From an uncultured Flavobacteriaceae bacterium (lineage in GTDB: Bacteria; Bacteroidota; Bacteroidia; Flavobacteriales; Flavobacteriaceae), in assembly GCA_947486785.1 (NCBI GenBank), contig CANKUU010000003.1:1-64000 (forward strand): a DNA stretch of 64,000 nucleotides, given 5' to 3'. The position numbers and the translations under genes were made by a program. Shown piece by piece: positions 9,508-19,757 of the stretch. Under the pieces are notes generated by a model. The model was not told where the DNA came from. It was given only the letters and a program-made list of their open reading frames with translations, and made no database searches. Positions within the stretch are counted from its first letter, which is position 1. Each line of letters starts with the position of its first letter.

Positions 9508-10218
9508 ATGAATAAAAAGGATAAAAATTTAGCCTTCAAAATTTATCTCTATCTAGGGGCTTTATTTATCACTTCTTTAGTGGTTTCTAACCTTATTTTT
9601 CAAAAATTTTTTATTTGGCAACCTTTTGGTGAGCTAACTATCTTTGGGGTGTCTCTTTTTGAAATTTCAGTAGGTATATTACCTTATCCCGTAACATTTG
9701 TAATAACCGATTTGGTTTCTGAAATTTTTGGCAAAAAGAAAGCAAATCAAATTGTTATTGCGGGTATTTTTGCTTCGTTCTTTTCATTGGCTATTGTGTA
9801 TGTTTCAACTTTGGCCAGAGCAACAGATTGGTCACCAGTTTCTGACTCTATGTTCACTTCTGTTTTTGGTAATACAATGGTGGCTGTTTTTGCTTCAATG
9901 ATAGCCTACTTATTAGCCCAATTTGTAGACATTCAAATTTATCATTTTTGGAAAAGTTTAACCAAAGGCAAACATCTATGGCTTCGAAACAATTTTTCCA
10001 CTTTTTTCTCTCAGTTTATAGACACGTTTACGGTTGTACTTTTGCTGTGTGTATTTGGTGATATTGATTGGGGCGTGTTTGTTGGCCTAGTTCTTAGTGG
10101 TTTTCTTTTTAAAGTTTTAATCGCGTTTTTAGACACTCCGTTTCTCTATTTCTTTGTTTATTTAATAAGAAAGCGATTTGGTCTTAAAATAGGTGAGGAA
10201 ATAGATCTCGAATCATAA
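9508..10218 (+). CDS. Queuosine precursor transporter (VUT/YhhQ family)
   Basis: Multi-TM; FVITDLVSEIFGKKKANQIV and SQFIDTFTVVLL are hallmark segments. Confidence 0.88.
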   Translation: MNKKDKNLAFKIYLYLGALFITSLVVSNLIFQKFFIWQPFGELTIFGVSLFEISVGILPYPVTFVITDLVSEIFGKKKANQIVIAGIFASFFSLAIVYVSTLARATDWSPVSDSMFTSVFGNTMVAVFASMIAYLLAQFVDIQIYHFWKSLTKGKHLWLRNNFSTFFSQFIDTFTVVLLLCVFGDIDWGVFVGLVLSGFLFKVLIAFLDTPFLYFFVYLIRKRFGLKIGEEIDLES

Positions 10219-10340
10219 TATCTAACTGTTTTTAGAGTTTAATATGTAGTGGCTATTTTAAAGAGCTAAAAGTTTAATGTTTGTACATTGTTTAATGCGT
10301 ACGACACCCTAAATAAATGGGTATTTAAAGTAATATCAAA

Positions 10341-13040
10341 ATGAAAAAAGTAGCAAAAATTCTAGGTGTTATATTTCTCTTAGTACTTTGTTTGTTAATT
10401 GCAGTCCCTTTCGTGCTTGAAGCTAAAATTGGAGACTTGATAAAAACAAATGTTAATTCTAATATAAATGCAAAACTAGATTTTACAGCATCAAATTTAA
10501 GTCTTATCAAGAGTTTTCCTAGTGCAACTTTGAATTTAAAAAACGTTTCTTTAGTGAATGCAGCACCTTTTGAAGGGGATACCCTTTTTGCAGCAAGAGA
10601 TGTAAGTTTAACTTTAGGTATTGGTGAATTATTTAAGTCGGCAGGTGACCCCATTGGCATTAAACGTTTGGCTTTAGATGGTGCAACAATTAACATCATG
10701 GTAAATGAAGAAGAACAAGCGAATTATGAAATAGGCAAAGATTCGCCAGCAGATTCACCTTCTACTTCAGAAGAATCAGAGGGCTTTACTTTAGACTTAC
10801 AATCTTATGAAATTTCGAGCTCTAAGATGGTTTACCATGACAAGGCCGCAAAAATATATTTTGAGCTTGCAGATATTAAGCATAGCGGTACTGGTGATTT
10901 ATCTGCCACCACTTCTGAATTAGACACCAAAACTGAAGCTGAGGTAACTTTTGCAATGGATAGTGTTAATTACGTCAATAAAAACAAAATTAAACTTGAT
11001 GCCCTAATTGGGGTTGATTTAGAAGCAAATAAGTACACATTTCTAAAGAATGAGGCATTAATAAATCAACTGCCTTTAGTATTCGATGGTTTTATTAAAC
11101 TAAACGATAATAGCCAAGAAGTAGCGATTGAGTTTAAAACTCCCTCTTCTGATTTTAAAAACTTTTTGGGTATTATTCCTGAAGCTTACTCAAAGAATAT
11201 TGATGATGTTAAAACAACTGGCGATTTTGTTTTACAAGGTAATTTTAATGGTGTAGTTGACGAAACTCACATTCCAAAGTTTCATATTAAAGTGAATTCT
11301 AATAATGCTTCTTTTAAATATCCTGAACTACCCAAATCTGTTAAAAACGTATTTATTGATGTTGATATTGTTAATACTACTGGAGTTACCGAGGATACTT
11401 ATGTAGATATTGAGAATCTTTCTTTTATGATTGATCAAGACACCTTTAAAATGATAGCAAAAATTAAGGAGATCATGGGTAATATGAAAGTTAACGCTCA
11501 CCTTGATGGTAAAATGAACTTAGCCAATATAAAGAAAGCCTATCCTGTGCCAGCAGATATAGATTTAAAAGGAATTTTAGATGCCGATATAACCACAGCT
11601 TTTGATATGAACTCAATAGAAAAAAAGGCTTACAAAAACACACAAACAAGCGGTAGTATGAGTCTTCATAATTTTGAGTATAATTCTGAAGAGATGGCAA
11701 ATCCTGTAAGTTTAAAAACAGCGGCATTAACTTTTAATCCGTCCACGGTTAGCTTAAATTCACTAGAAGGGGCTACAGGTAAGACAGATTTTAAAGCTAC
11801 AGGTACAATAAGTAACTTCTTGGGCTATGTATTCAATGATGAAAAGGTGCAAGGAAACTTTGATTTAAAATCCAATACATTCGACTTAAGTGATTTTATG
11901 ACGGCCGACGAGCCTGTTAAAGATAAGGGTACAGAAAGCAATGATGGAGATATGGCTGCCGAAGAAAAAATTAAAATCCCTTCTTTTTTAGACGCAACAA
12001 TTAATGCATCAGCCGATAAGGTTTTTTATGATAATTTAGTACTATCTGACGTAAAAGGTAGCTTAAGAATAAAAGACGAAAAAGCAATATTAAATAATAT
12101 GACTTCATCAATTTTTGATGGTAAAATAGCTTTTAACGGAGAGGTTTCAACAAAAAATGAAATACCTACTTTTGACATGAATTTGGGTATGAGTAAACTA
12201 GAAATTAGCAAGACTTTTAAGTCTTTAGCTCTTTTTAAAGCCTTAGCTCCAATTGCTCAAGTGTTACAGGGTACCTTAGATTCAGATATTAAACTATCGG
12301 GCGCATTAACCGATGATCTTACCCCAGATTTACTTAGCTTAAGTGGTGATGTGTTGGCTAATTTGTTTACAAAAGATGTAGATGCTAAATCGGCACCTAT
12401 GCTTACTTCTTTAGCAGGTGAACTAAATTTTTTAGATTTAAAAAAGCTAAATTTTAAAACTTTAAAAACAAAGCTCTCCTTTAAAGATGGTTTGGTTAGT
12501 GTTAAACCATTTACTGTAAACTATCAAGATATTCCTATTACTGTAGAAGGTAGTCACTCATTTGACAAAAATATGAGCTATAAGGCATCGATGAATGTAC
12601 CTGCTAAATATTTGGGTAGTGAGGTAACAAGTTTAATTGCTAAAATGGATGATTCAGAATTGGAAGATTTAACAATTCCGGTGACGGCAAATATTGGAGG
12701 TAATTATAAAAACCCTAAAATAACCTCAGATATTGCAGGTAGTGTTAAATCTTTAAGTACCAAATTAATTGACATTCAAAAGAAAAAGCTGTTGAATAAG
12801 GGGGCCGCTAAGGCTAAAGATTTATTAGGTAATTTAGGGGCTAATTCTTCTGATGAAAATTCTAATTCAACTGAAAATACCGCTAAAGATGTGTTAGGTG
12901 GACTTTTGGGCGGCGGAAAAAAAGATGCGGAAAAAGAAAAAAAGGATTCTGTTGATGCCAAGCAAGACGACTCTATTAAAGAAAAAGCAAAAGATATCTT
13001 AGGAGGTTTTTTGGGTAAGAAGAAAAAATCAAAGAATTAA
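10341..13040 (+). CDS. AsmA-like family protein
   Basis: 899 aa with N-terminal TM; FTASNLSLIKSFPSATLNLKNVSLVNAAPFEGDTLFAARDVSLTLGIGELF is typical of AsmA-like proteins. Confidence 0.85.
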   Translation: MKKVAKILGVIFLLVLCLLIAVPFVLEAKIGDLIKTNVNSNINAKLDFTASNLSLIKSFPSATLNLKNVSLVNAAPFEGDTLFAARDVSLTLGIGELFKSAGDPIGIKRLALDGATINIMVNEEEQANYEIGKDSPADSPSTSEESEGFTLDLQSYEISSSKMVYHDKAAKIYFELADIKHSGTGDLSATTSELDTKTEAEVTFAMDSVNYVNKNKIKLDALIGVDLEANKYTFLKNEALINQLPLVFDGFIKLNDNSQEVAIEFKTPSSDFKNFLGIIPEAYSKNIDDVKTTGDFVLQGNFNGVVDETHIPKFHIKVNSNNASFKYPELPKSVKNVFIDVDIVNTTGVTEDTYVDIENLSFMIDQDTFKMIAKIKEIMGNMKVNAHLDGKMNLANIKKAYPVPADIDLKGILDADITTAFDMNSIEKKAYKNTQTSGSMSLHNFEYNSEEMANPVSLKTAALTFNPSTVSLNSLEGATGKTDFKATGTISNFLGYVFNDEKVQGNFDLKSNTFDLSDFMTADEPVKDKGTESNDGDMAAEEKIKIPSFLDATINASADKVFYDNLVLSDVKGSLRIKDEKAILNNMTSSIFDGKIAFNGEVSTKNEIPTFDMNLGMSKLEISKTFKSLALFKALAPIAQVLQGTLDSDIKLSGALTDDLTPDLLSLSGDVLANLFTKDVDAKSAPMLTSLAGELNFLDLKKLNFKTLKTKLSFKDGLVSVKPFTVNYQDIPITVEGSHSFDKNMSYKASMNVPAKYLGSEVTSLIAKMDDSELEDLTIPVTANIGGNYKNPKITSDIAGSVKSLSTKLIDIQKKKLLNKGAAKAKDLLGNLGANSSDENSNSTENTAKDVLGGLLGGGKKDAEKEKKDSVDAKQDDSIKEKAKDILGGFLGKKKKSKN

Positions 13041-13835
13041 CTAAAGTACACTAAGCTTTACATAACAACCTTCATTACTTCTAACATTAAAAACGGTATT
13101 GTTTTCAAAAATGAGATATTGACCCTTTACGCCTTTAAGCACATCTGTAAATTCAGGCACCTTAGAAAGATTTAGACTTTTAACCTTTTCGGGGTATTGT
13201 AGTACTGGAAATTCTAAAGTGGTTTTTGAGTTATTTGAAATAAAATAGGGCGCAGCCTCTTCGGGTATATATTCCTTTAATTGATTGCGCCATGTGATTA
13301 AATCTTCACCTAGGTTGGTGTTGGTTAACATTTTTCGCCAGTTGGTTTTATCGCCAATATGATTTTTTAAAGCAACTTCGGTAATACCTGCCAAATAACG
13401 ATTGGGTGTTTCTACTATTTCAATAGCCTCATGAGCCCCTTGGTCAATCCATCTTGTAGGTACTTGGGTCTTTCTGGTGACCCCAACTTTAATGTTGCTT
13501 GAATTGGCTAAATAAACAATATGCGGCTGCAGTTGAACTCGCTTTTCGTAGGCTAAATCACGATCCTCTTTATCTAAATGAGCGGTGCTAAGTTCGGGTC
13601 GCATAATCCAATCACCAGCAGAAGGTGTGCTAAAAAAGCAATTTTTACAATATCCTTGCCTAAAAATAGGCCTGTCAATGCCGCAATTTAAACATTGGTG
13701 CTTAATAAATTTGATCTTTAAAGTTTTATTCAACACTTGGTTAACATTCAAAAAATCATTGTTAAATGTCATATAGTACTGTATAGGACTTCCTATTTCA
13801 GTTTGCATTTTTCGTAAAACCCCTTCGTATTGCAT
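13041..13835 (-). CDS. DUF2797 family protein with N-terminal Cys4 zinc-ribbon-like motif
   Basis: CLNCGIDRPIFRQGYCKNC; IVYLANSSNIKVGVTRKTQVPTRWIDQGA; TEVALKNHIGDKTNWRKML. Confidence 0.8.
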   Translation of the reverse strand: MQYEGVLRKMQTEIGSPIQYYMTFNNDFLNVNQVLNKTLKIKFIKHQCLNCGIDRPIFRQGYCKNCFFSTPSAGDWIMRPELSTAHLDKEDRDLAYEKRVQLQPHIVYLANSSNIKVGVTRKTQVPTRWIDQGAHEAIEIVETPNRYLAGITEVALKNHIGDKTNWRKMLTNTNLGEDLITWRNQLKEYIPEEAAPYFISNNSKTTLEFPVLQYPEKVKSLNLSKVPEFTDVLKGVKGQYLIFENNTVFNVRSNEGCYVKLSVL

Positions 13836-13901
13836 AAAAGTAGTTGTAATTTGATAATGTTTACTTTTAAAGCTATTTTTAGCTAGTCAAAGATACCTAA
13901 A

Positions 13902-15416
13902 ATGACCATACCATTATTCAATTCCATTGCCTCTTGGTTGCTTAAAAAACGCTATCACCAGATCGAGCTTTTTTTAAAATATCCTGAAGAGGTTCAAGAA
14001 GAGGTTTTAAATCAATTATTAAAAATTGCTGAAGATACCGAAATTGGTAAACGATACGAGTTTGAGTCTATTGAAAAATATGAAACTTTTCGTGAACGCT
14101 TACCTATTGTAACTTATGAGGATATTGAACCGTCTATAGAGCGAACGAGACGAGGAGAACAGAACATTTTTTGGCCAACCTCAGTAAAATGGTTTGCGAA
14201 GAGTAGTGGTACCACAAACGCAAAAAGTAAATTTATTCCAGTAAGTCAAGAAGCACTTGAAGATTGCCATTATAAGTCAGGTAAAGATTTATTGTGTTTA
14301 TACTTAAATAACAATGAAAACTCTCAGTTATTTACGGGCAAGAGTCTTCGTTTAGGCGGTAGTAAGCAGCTTTATCAAGACAAAGGTTCGCAGTTTGGTG
14401 ATCTCTCGGCCATTCTTATTGATAATATGCCTTTATGGGCAGAATTTAGTAGTACACCAAGTAACAAGGTTTCTCTAATGAGTGAATGGGAGGCTAAGTT
14501 AAAAGCAATTATTACCGAAAGCACACGAGAGAATGTAACAAGTTTAGCCGGTGTACCCTCTTGGATGTTGATTCTTTTAAATCATGTAATGGATGAGACA
14601 GGTAAAGATCATATATTTCAAGTTTGGGAAAATTTAGAAGTTTATTTTCATGGCGGAGTTAGTTTTAACCCTTATATAGATCAATATAAAAACTTATTGC
14701 CAAGAAAAAGTTTTAAGTATTATGAAATTTATAATGCGTCTGAAGGTTTTTTTGCAATTCAAGATCGAAATAACGCGGATGATTTATTACTGATGTTAGA
14801 TTACGGTATTTTCTATGAATTTATCCCAATGGATTCGTATGGAACTTCCTCAGAAATTGCAATTCCGTTGTGGGAGGTTGAAATAGGAGTTAATTACGCT
14901 ATTATTATCACCACCAATTCGGGCTTATGGCGTTATAAGATTGGTGATACTATTCGTTTTACTACACTAAGCCCTTATCGAATAAAAGTTACAGGCAGAA
15001 CCAAACATCACATTAATGTGTTTGGAGAAGAACTGATTATAGAAAATGCAGAGGAGGCCTTAAAAAGTGTTTGTGCCAAAACTGGTGCAGAAATTAAAGA
15101 TTATACTGCCGGGCCAATATTTATGCAAGGCAAAGGGAAAGGAGCTCATGAATGGATTATAGAATTTAGAAAGCCACCAGAAAATCTAGATTATTTTATA
15201 GAAATTTTAGATAATACCTTAAAATCTTTGAACTCAGATTATGAGGCAAAAAGGTATAAAAATAGTACTCTAAAGCTACCTGAAGTGCATATGGCTCGTC
15301 AAAATCTTTTTTATGATTGGTTAAAGTCTAAAGATAAGCTTGGGGGGCAGCACAAAATACCGCGTTTATCGAACAAGAGAGATTATTTAGAAGAGCTGCT
15401 GAAAATGAATACCTGA
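13902..15416 (+). CDS. GH3 auxin-responsive promoter family protein (acyl-adenylating superfamily)
   Basis: 504 aa; WFAKSSGTTNAKSKFIPVS, YYEIYNASEGFFAIQD, GLWRYKIGDTIRFT, VTGRTKHHINVFGEEL. Confidence 0.9.
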   Translation: MTIPLFNSIASWLLKKRYHQIELFLKYPEEVQEEVLNQLLKIAEDTEIGKRYEFESIEKYETFRERLPIVTYEDIEPSIERTRRGEQNIFWPTSVKWFAKSSGTTNAKSKFIPVSQEALEDCHYKSGKDLLCLYLNNNENSQLFTGKSLRLGGSKQLYQDKGSQFGDLSAILIDNMPLWAEFSSTPSNKVSLMSEWEAKLKAIITESTRENVTSLAGVPSWMLILLNHVMDETGKDHIFQVWENLEVYFHGGVSFNPYIDQYKNLLPRKSFKYYEIYNASEGFFAIQDRNNADDLLLMLDYGIFYEFIPMDSYGTSSEIAIPLWEVEIGVNYAIIITTNSGLWRYKIGDTIRFTTLSPYRIKVTGRTKHHINVFGEELIIENAEEALKSVCAKTGAEIKDYTAGPIFMQGKGKGAHEWIIEFRKPPENLDYFIEILDNTLKSLNSDYEAKRYKNSTLKLPEVHMARQNLFYDWLKSKDKLGGQHKIPRLSNKRDYLEELLKMNT

Positions 15417-15722
15417 GCTTTTAGCTAAATTGAATTTATGCAGCTGCAAATTTATTTTCTTTAATTTTAAAGAATTTTATACATTCTGTGTAGGATATAT
15501 TTGCAATTAGTTCGAGGAAAATATTGGTTGCGGCTAAGAAAAATAGTTAAAATTCTTCAGATATGTAAGGTTAAATTCAAACAGTTTTCACTAAACAGCT
15601 TGCATGAGAAAGTGATTTATAGCGACAAATACGCTCTGATGAACAAATATATATGGTCTTCGACATAATTAGAGTCAATTTAGTAGTCTAAGTTGAAATA
15701 ATACGATTGTAAATTTACAAAT

Positions 15723-16298
15723 ATGGCAGAAAGATTAGTTATTTTATCAGATATGTGGGGAGGAAAAAAAGGACTTTGGATTGCATCATATCTAGGGTAT
15801 TTACAACAGTATTATGATATTACCTATTATGATATTCAGGAGTTAGCAAATATTGATGTAGTTGTTGGTACAGATGAAAATATTCATCGAGCTTTTGTAG
15901 AAGGAGGAATTGAAACTGGGGTTGCGCATCTATTAAACAAAGAGACCGTTCCAGCTCATTATTTAGGTTTTAGTACCGGCGGAACTATTGCTTGGAAGGC
16001 TGGGTTGCAAAATTTACCCATGAAATCACTATATACGGTTTCATCGACAAGAACTAGAACCGAAGAAAACAAGCCAAATTGTAATGTTAAGGCCTTATTT
16101 GGAGATAAAGACCTATTTCGTCCAAAGCTAAACTGGTCTGAAAAATTAGATGTAAATACCGATATTATAGGGGGTTTTGGTCATACCATGTATACTGATG
16201 AGAAAATAATTAGCAAAGTATGCTTAGATCTTTTAAACAATGTAATACATAAAAATCAAAAAATGCAAGTGCAAAAAATGCAAGTGCAAGTAGCTTAG
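15723..16298 (+). CDS. Alpha/beta hydrolase-like hypothetical protein
   Basis: 191 aa; GFSTGGTIAW nucleophile-elbow-like motif and a late FGHTMYTDE histidine. Confidence 0.5.
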   Translation: MAERLVILSDMWGGKKGLWIASYLGYLQQYYDITYYDIQELANIDVVVGTDENIHRAFVEGGIETGVAHLLNKETVPAHYLGFSTGGTIAWKAGLQNLPMKSLYTVSSTRTRTEENKPNCNVKALFGDKDLFRPKLNWSEKLDVNTDIIGGFGHTMYTDEKIISKVCLDLLNNVIHKNQKMQVQKMQVQVA

Positions 16299-16321
16299 AA
16301 ATGCAAAAAAAAGTATTAAAA

Positions 16322-16360
16322 TAAATTAAAGGCGGTTTTTAAGAAACCGCCTTTAATTTA
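16322..16360. terminator. Bidirectional terminator overlapping the 3' end of clpX
   Basis: Perfect 17-bp arms TAAATTAAAGGCGGTTT / AAACCGCCTTTAATTTA with 5-nt loop TTAAG between convergent genes. Confidence 0.85.
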
Positions 16361-17574
16361 TTAATAGTATCGTGTGATAATTTTTCTTCGGCATAAGGTT
16401 TAGTTACCTTAAATTCTGTGGCGCCACTGCTCGGCATTTCAAACATAGCGTCTGTAAATATAGCTTCACATAAAGATCGTAACCCTCTTGCGCCTAATTT
16501 ATATTCAATCGCTTTTGTTACAATATAGTCTAGGGCTTGGTTAGTGATAGTAAAGCTAATACCATCCATAGTAAACAGTTTTTCATACTGTTTAATAATT
16601 GCATTTTTAGGCTCAGTAAGAATAGCACGCAAGGTTTTAGTATCTAACGGATTCATATGAGTAAGTACGGGAAGTCGACCAATAATTTCAGGAATTAAAC
16701 CAAAATCTTTTAAGTCTTTTGGTGTAATATATTGCAGAATATTGGTTTCATCTAAATTATCATCCGCTTTAGAGGCACTATAGCCTACAGCTTGCATATT
16801 TAATCTCTTCGTAATTGCACGTTCAATACCATCAAAAGCACCGCCTGCAATAAAAAGTATGTTTTCGGTATTAACTTCTATAAATTTTTGATCTGGATGT
16901 TTTCTACCTCCTTTGGGTGGTACATTTACAACAGTACCTTCTAATAGTTTTAGTAATCCCTGTTGTACACCTTCTCCAGATACATCTCTTGTTATAGATG
17001 GGTTATCACTTTTTCGAGCTATTTTATCGATCTCGTCTATAAAAACAATCCCTCTTTCTGCTTTTTCTAAATTATAGTCTGCAGCTTGTAGTAGCCTTGT
17101 TAGTATGCTTTCTACATCTTCACCAACATAGCCTGCTTCTGTAAGAACGGTAGCGTCTACTATAGCTAGGGGAACATTTAACATTCGAGCAATGGTTTTG
17201 GCCATTAGGGTTTTACCTGTACCTGTTTGGCCTACCATTATTATATTACTTTTTTGTATCTCAACCTCGTCTTCACTTGATTTGGCTTGCAGTAATCTTT
17301 TGTAATGATTATAAACGGCAACAGACATTACCTTTTTTGTGCGCTCTTGTCCTATAATAAAGGTGTCTAGGAAATCTTTAATTTCAAGCGGTTTTTTTAA
17401 AACTAGTTCGGAAGAAAGATCGTTTGTTTTAGTCTGTTTCGATTCTTCTGCAACAATTCCATGAGCCTGCTCTATGCAACGGTCACAAATATGTGCATCT
17501 AAGCCTGCAATTAAAAGATTTGTTTCGGGCTTTTTTCGTCCACAAAATGAACATTCTAAATTTTCTTTTGCCAT
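16339..17574 (-). CDS. clpX: ATP-dependent Clp protease ATP-binding subunit ClpX
   Basis: Zinc-binding [47 protein letters not shown]. Confidence 0.97.
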   Translation of the reverse strand: MAKENLECSFCGRKKPETNLLIAGLDAHICDRCIEQAHGIVAEESKQTKTNDLSSELVLKKPLEIKDFLDTFIIGQERTKKVMSVAVYNHYKRLLQAKSSEDEVEIQKSNIIMVGQTGTGKTLMAKTIARMLNVPLAIVDATVLTEAGYVGEDVESILTRLLQAADYNLEKAERGIVFIDEIDKIARKSDNPSITRDVSGEGVQQGLLKLLEGTVVNVPPKGGRKHPDQKFIEVNTENILFIAGGAFDGIERAITKRLNMQAVGYSASKADDNLDETNILQYITPKDLKDFGLIPEIIGRLPVLTHMNPLDTKTLRAILTEPKNAIIKQYEKLFTMDGISFTITNQALDYIVTKAIEYKLGARGLRSLCEAIFTDAMFEMPSSGATEFKVTKPYAEEKLSHDTINKLKAVS

Positions 17575-17671
17575 ACAATTTTCTTTCTTTAAGCCTTTTG
17601 TAAAGTAGTATTAATTTAAGGGTACTACTTCATAATTTGCTCGGTTAAAAGTGTTGTAATATAGATTGAAA

Positions 17672-18352
17672 TTAATCCTTATCTCGTACTAAAATTTCAT
17701 CAATCATTCCGTATTTTTTGGCCTCGCTAGCTTTCATCCAATAGTCACGATCGCTATCGTCATGCACTTTTTCTAAAGATTGCCCAGAATGATTGGCTAT
17801 AATTTGATACAGCTCTTCTTTAAGTTTTAAAATCTCACGTGCAGTGATTTCAATATCACTCGCCTGTCCTTGGGCTCCGCCCATAGGTTGATGTATCATT
17901 ACACGCGAATGTGTTAAACCACTACGCTTGCCTTTTTCACCAGCACATAACAAAACTGCCCCCATTGAAGCCGCCATGCCAGTACAAATGGTAGCAACAT
18001 CTGGTTTAATAAACTGCATGGTATCGTAAATACCTAGACCCGCATAAACGCTTCCGCCTGGCGAATTAATGTATATCTGTATATCTTTAGAGGCGTCTGC
18101 ACTTTCTAAAAATAACAGTTGAGCTTGTACAATGTTTGCAACCTGATCGTTAATACCAGTACCTAAAAAAATAATTCGATCCATCATTAGACGCGAGAAA
18201 ACATCCATTGCAATGGCGTTTAATTGGCGTTCTTCAATAATGTTAGGCGTCATATTTGTTGGGTACATGCTGCTCATGATCTTGTCATAATACATGCTGT
18301 TTATGCCTTGATGATTTATTGCGTAATTTTTGAATTCTTTTCCGTAATCCAT
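17672..18352 (-). CDS. clpP: ATP-dependent Clp protease proteolytic subunit ClpP
   Basis: [53 protein letters not shown]. Confidence 0.97.
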   Translation of the reverse strand: MDYGKEFKNYAINHQGINSMYYDKIMSSMYPTNMTPNIIEERQLNAIAMDVFSRLMMDRIIFLGTGINDQVANIVQAQLLFLESADASKDIQIYINSPGGSVYAGLGIYDTMQFIKPDVATICTGMAASMGAVLLCAGEKGKRSGLTHSRVMIHQPMGGAQGQASDIEITAREILKLKEELYQIIANHSGQSLEKVHDDSDRDYWMKASEAKKYGMIDEILVRDKD

Positions 18353-18374
18353 TTGCTTTTATTCAATTTTATAG

Positions 18375-18410
18375 ACAAAAAAGGTGCCGAGTTGTTAACA
18401 CTCGGCACCG
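18375..18410 (-). terminator. Intrinsic terminator downstream of tig
   Basis: GGTGCCGAGT ... ACTCGGCACC hairpin with U-tract on the minus strand (tttttt after ggcacc). Confidence 0.8.
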
Positions 18411-18437
18411 TAAAGATACTTATTATTTTTCGGAAAA

Positions 18438-19757
18438 TTATCCGTAAACTTCTGTTGCGAACTTCTCGTAAGTAAGTTCTTTGATTTTTAGGTTTGCTTT
18501 TTCTTTATAAAGGCTTAGTAATTTTTGACTCATAAGTTGCTCTGATAAGCGTTTTACTTCATCTTCATTACTTAATACTCTTGTGGCAATATTATCTAAT
18601 TCTTCTTCTTGAGGGTTTAATTGACCATATTGTGCCATTTGAGATTTAATAAAACCTTTTGCGAACTCTTTTAATTCATCGAAATTAATTTGAACATCAT
18701 TATCTTTTATAATCTTACTTTCAATTAATTGATATCGTAGGCCTTTTTCAGATTTTTCATATTCTTCACTAGCTTGTTCTTCAGTTAATGGGTTTTCACC
18801 AGTCATTTGAATCCATTTGGTTAAAAAGGCAGTAGGTAATTCAAATTTGGTATTTTCAATGAAGTACTCAGTAACATCATTTAATAATTTTTGATCGGCC
18901 TGCTGTTCAAATTGTTTTTCTGAATCTTCTTTGATACGCGCTTTTAATTCTTCTTCAGAAGATATGGTATCTGCACCAAATAATTTATCAAAAAGTTCTT
19001 GATTTAATGGCGCAGCAACTCTTTCGTTTATTTCTTCGATGGTAAAAACCAACATTTCATCTAACTCAGATGCTTTATCTGCAGAAATACCTAAAGCACT
19101 TGTAAGGTATTTATCATCTTTAAATAAAGATTTTGATTTTAGATTAACGCTGTCGCCTATTTTTTTGCCCAATAATTCATTGCCGTTCTTTCCTTTAAAC
19201 ATTTTAAATTCAAGGGTAGTTTTGTGCTCAATTTCTGCTTCCTCGTTTTTAAAGGTTCCAGTAATTTCGTCTTGCTTACCTACTTCTGTTTTGCTAACAA
19301 GTTTTCCGTATTGTTTTTGAATACGTTCAATTTGCTCTTCAATCATTTTATCATCAGCTACAATCTTGTAATGAGTTATTGGCTTACTGGTTTTTAGTGC
19401 AACCTCAAAATGGGGAGCAAGGCCTAATTCAAATTCGAATGCGAATTCTTCAGTATCCCAATCAAAATTATCTTGTTGTTTTGGTAAAGGGTTGCCAAGA
19501 ACGTCTAGTTTTTCTTCCGTTAAGTATTTATTTAGATTGTCTTGAATAAGTTTGTTTACCTCATCCACTAAAACTGCTTTACCATATTGTTTTTTAATCA
19601 GCCCCATAGGAACTTGACCTTTTCTAAAACCGGGTATGTTCGCTTGCTTTTTGTAATCTTTTAAAATGCTTTCTACTTTATCTTGGTAATCATCTTTTGT
19701 TATAGCGACTTTTACAACTGCATTTAACTCGTCAATCTGCTCTTTGGTAATATTCAT
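18438..19757 (-). CDS. tig: Trigger factor
   Basis: KKQANIPGFRKGQVPMGLIKKQYGKAVLVDEVNKLI; located upstream of clpP/clpX. Confidence 0.93.
   Translation of the reverse strand: MNITKEQIDELNAVVKVAITKDDYQDKVESILKDYKKQANIPGFRKGQVPMGLIKKQYGKAVLVDEVNKLIQDNLNKYLTEEKLDVLGNPLPKQQDNFDWDTEEFAFEFELGLAPHFEVALKTSKPITHYKIVADDKMIEEQIERIQKQYGKLVSKTEVGKQDEITGTFKNEEAEIEHKTTLEFKMFKGKNGNELLGKKIGDSVNLKSKSLFKDDKYLTSALGISADKASELDEMLVFTIEEINERVAAPLNQELFDKLFGADTISSEEELKARIKEDSEKQFEQQADQKLLNDVTEYFIENTKFELPTAFLTKWIQMTGENPLTEEQASEEYEKSEKGLRYQLIESKIIKDNDVQINFDELKEFAKGFIKSQMAQYGQLNPQEEELDNIATRVLSNEDEVKRLSEQLMSQKLLSLYKEKANLKIKELTYEKFATEVYG

Noticed and set aside
10325-10699. 124-aa minus-strand ORF
   Set aside because: Antisense to the AsmA-like gene N-terminus; composition looks like reverse-complement coding artefact.
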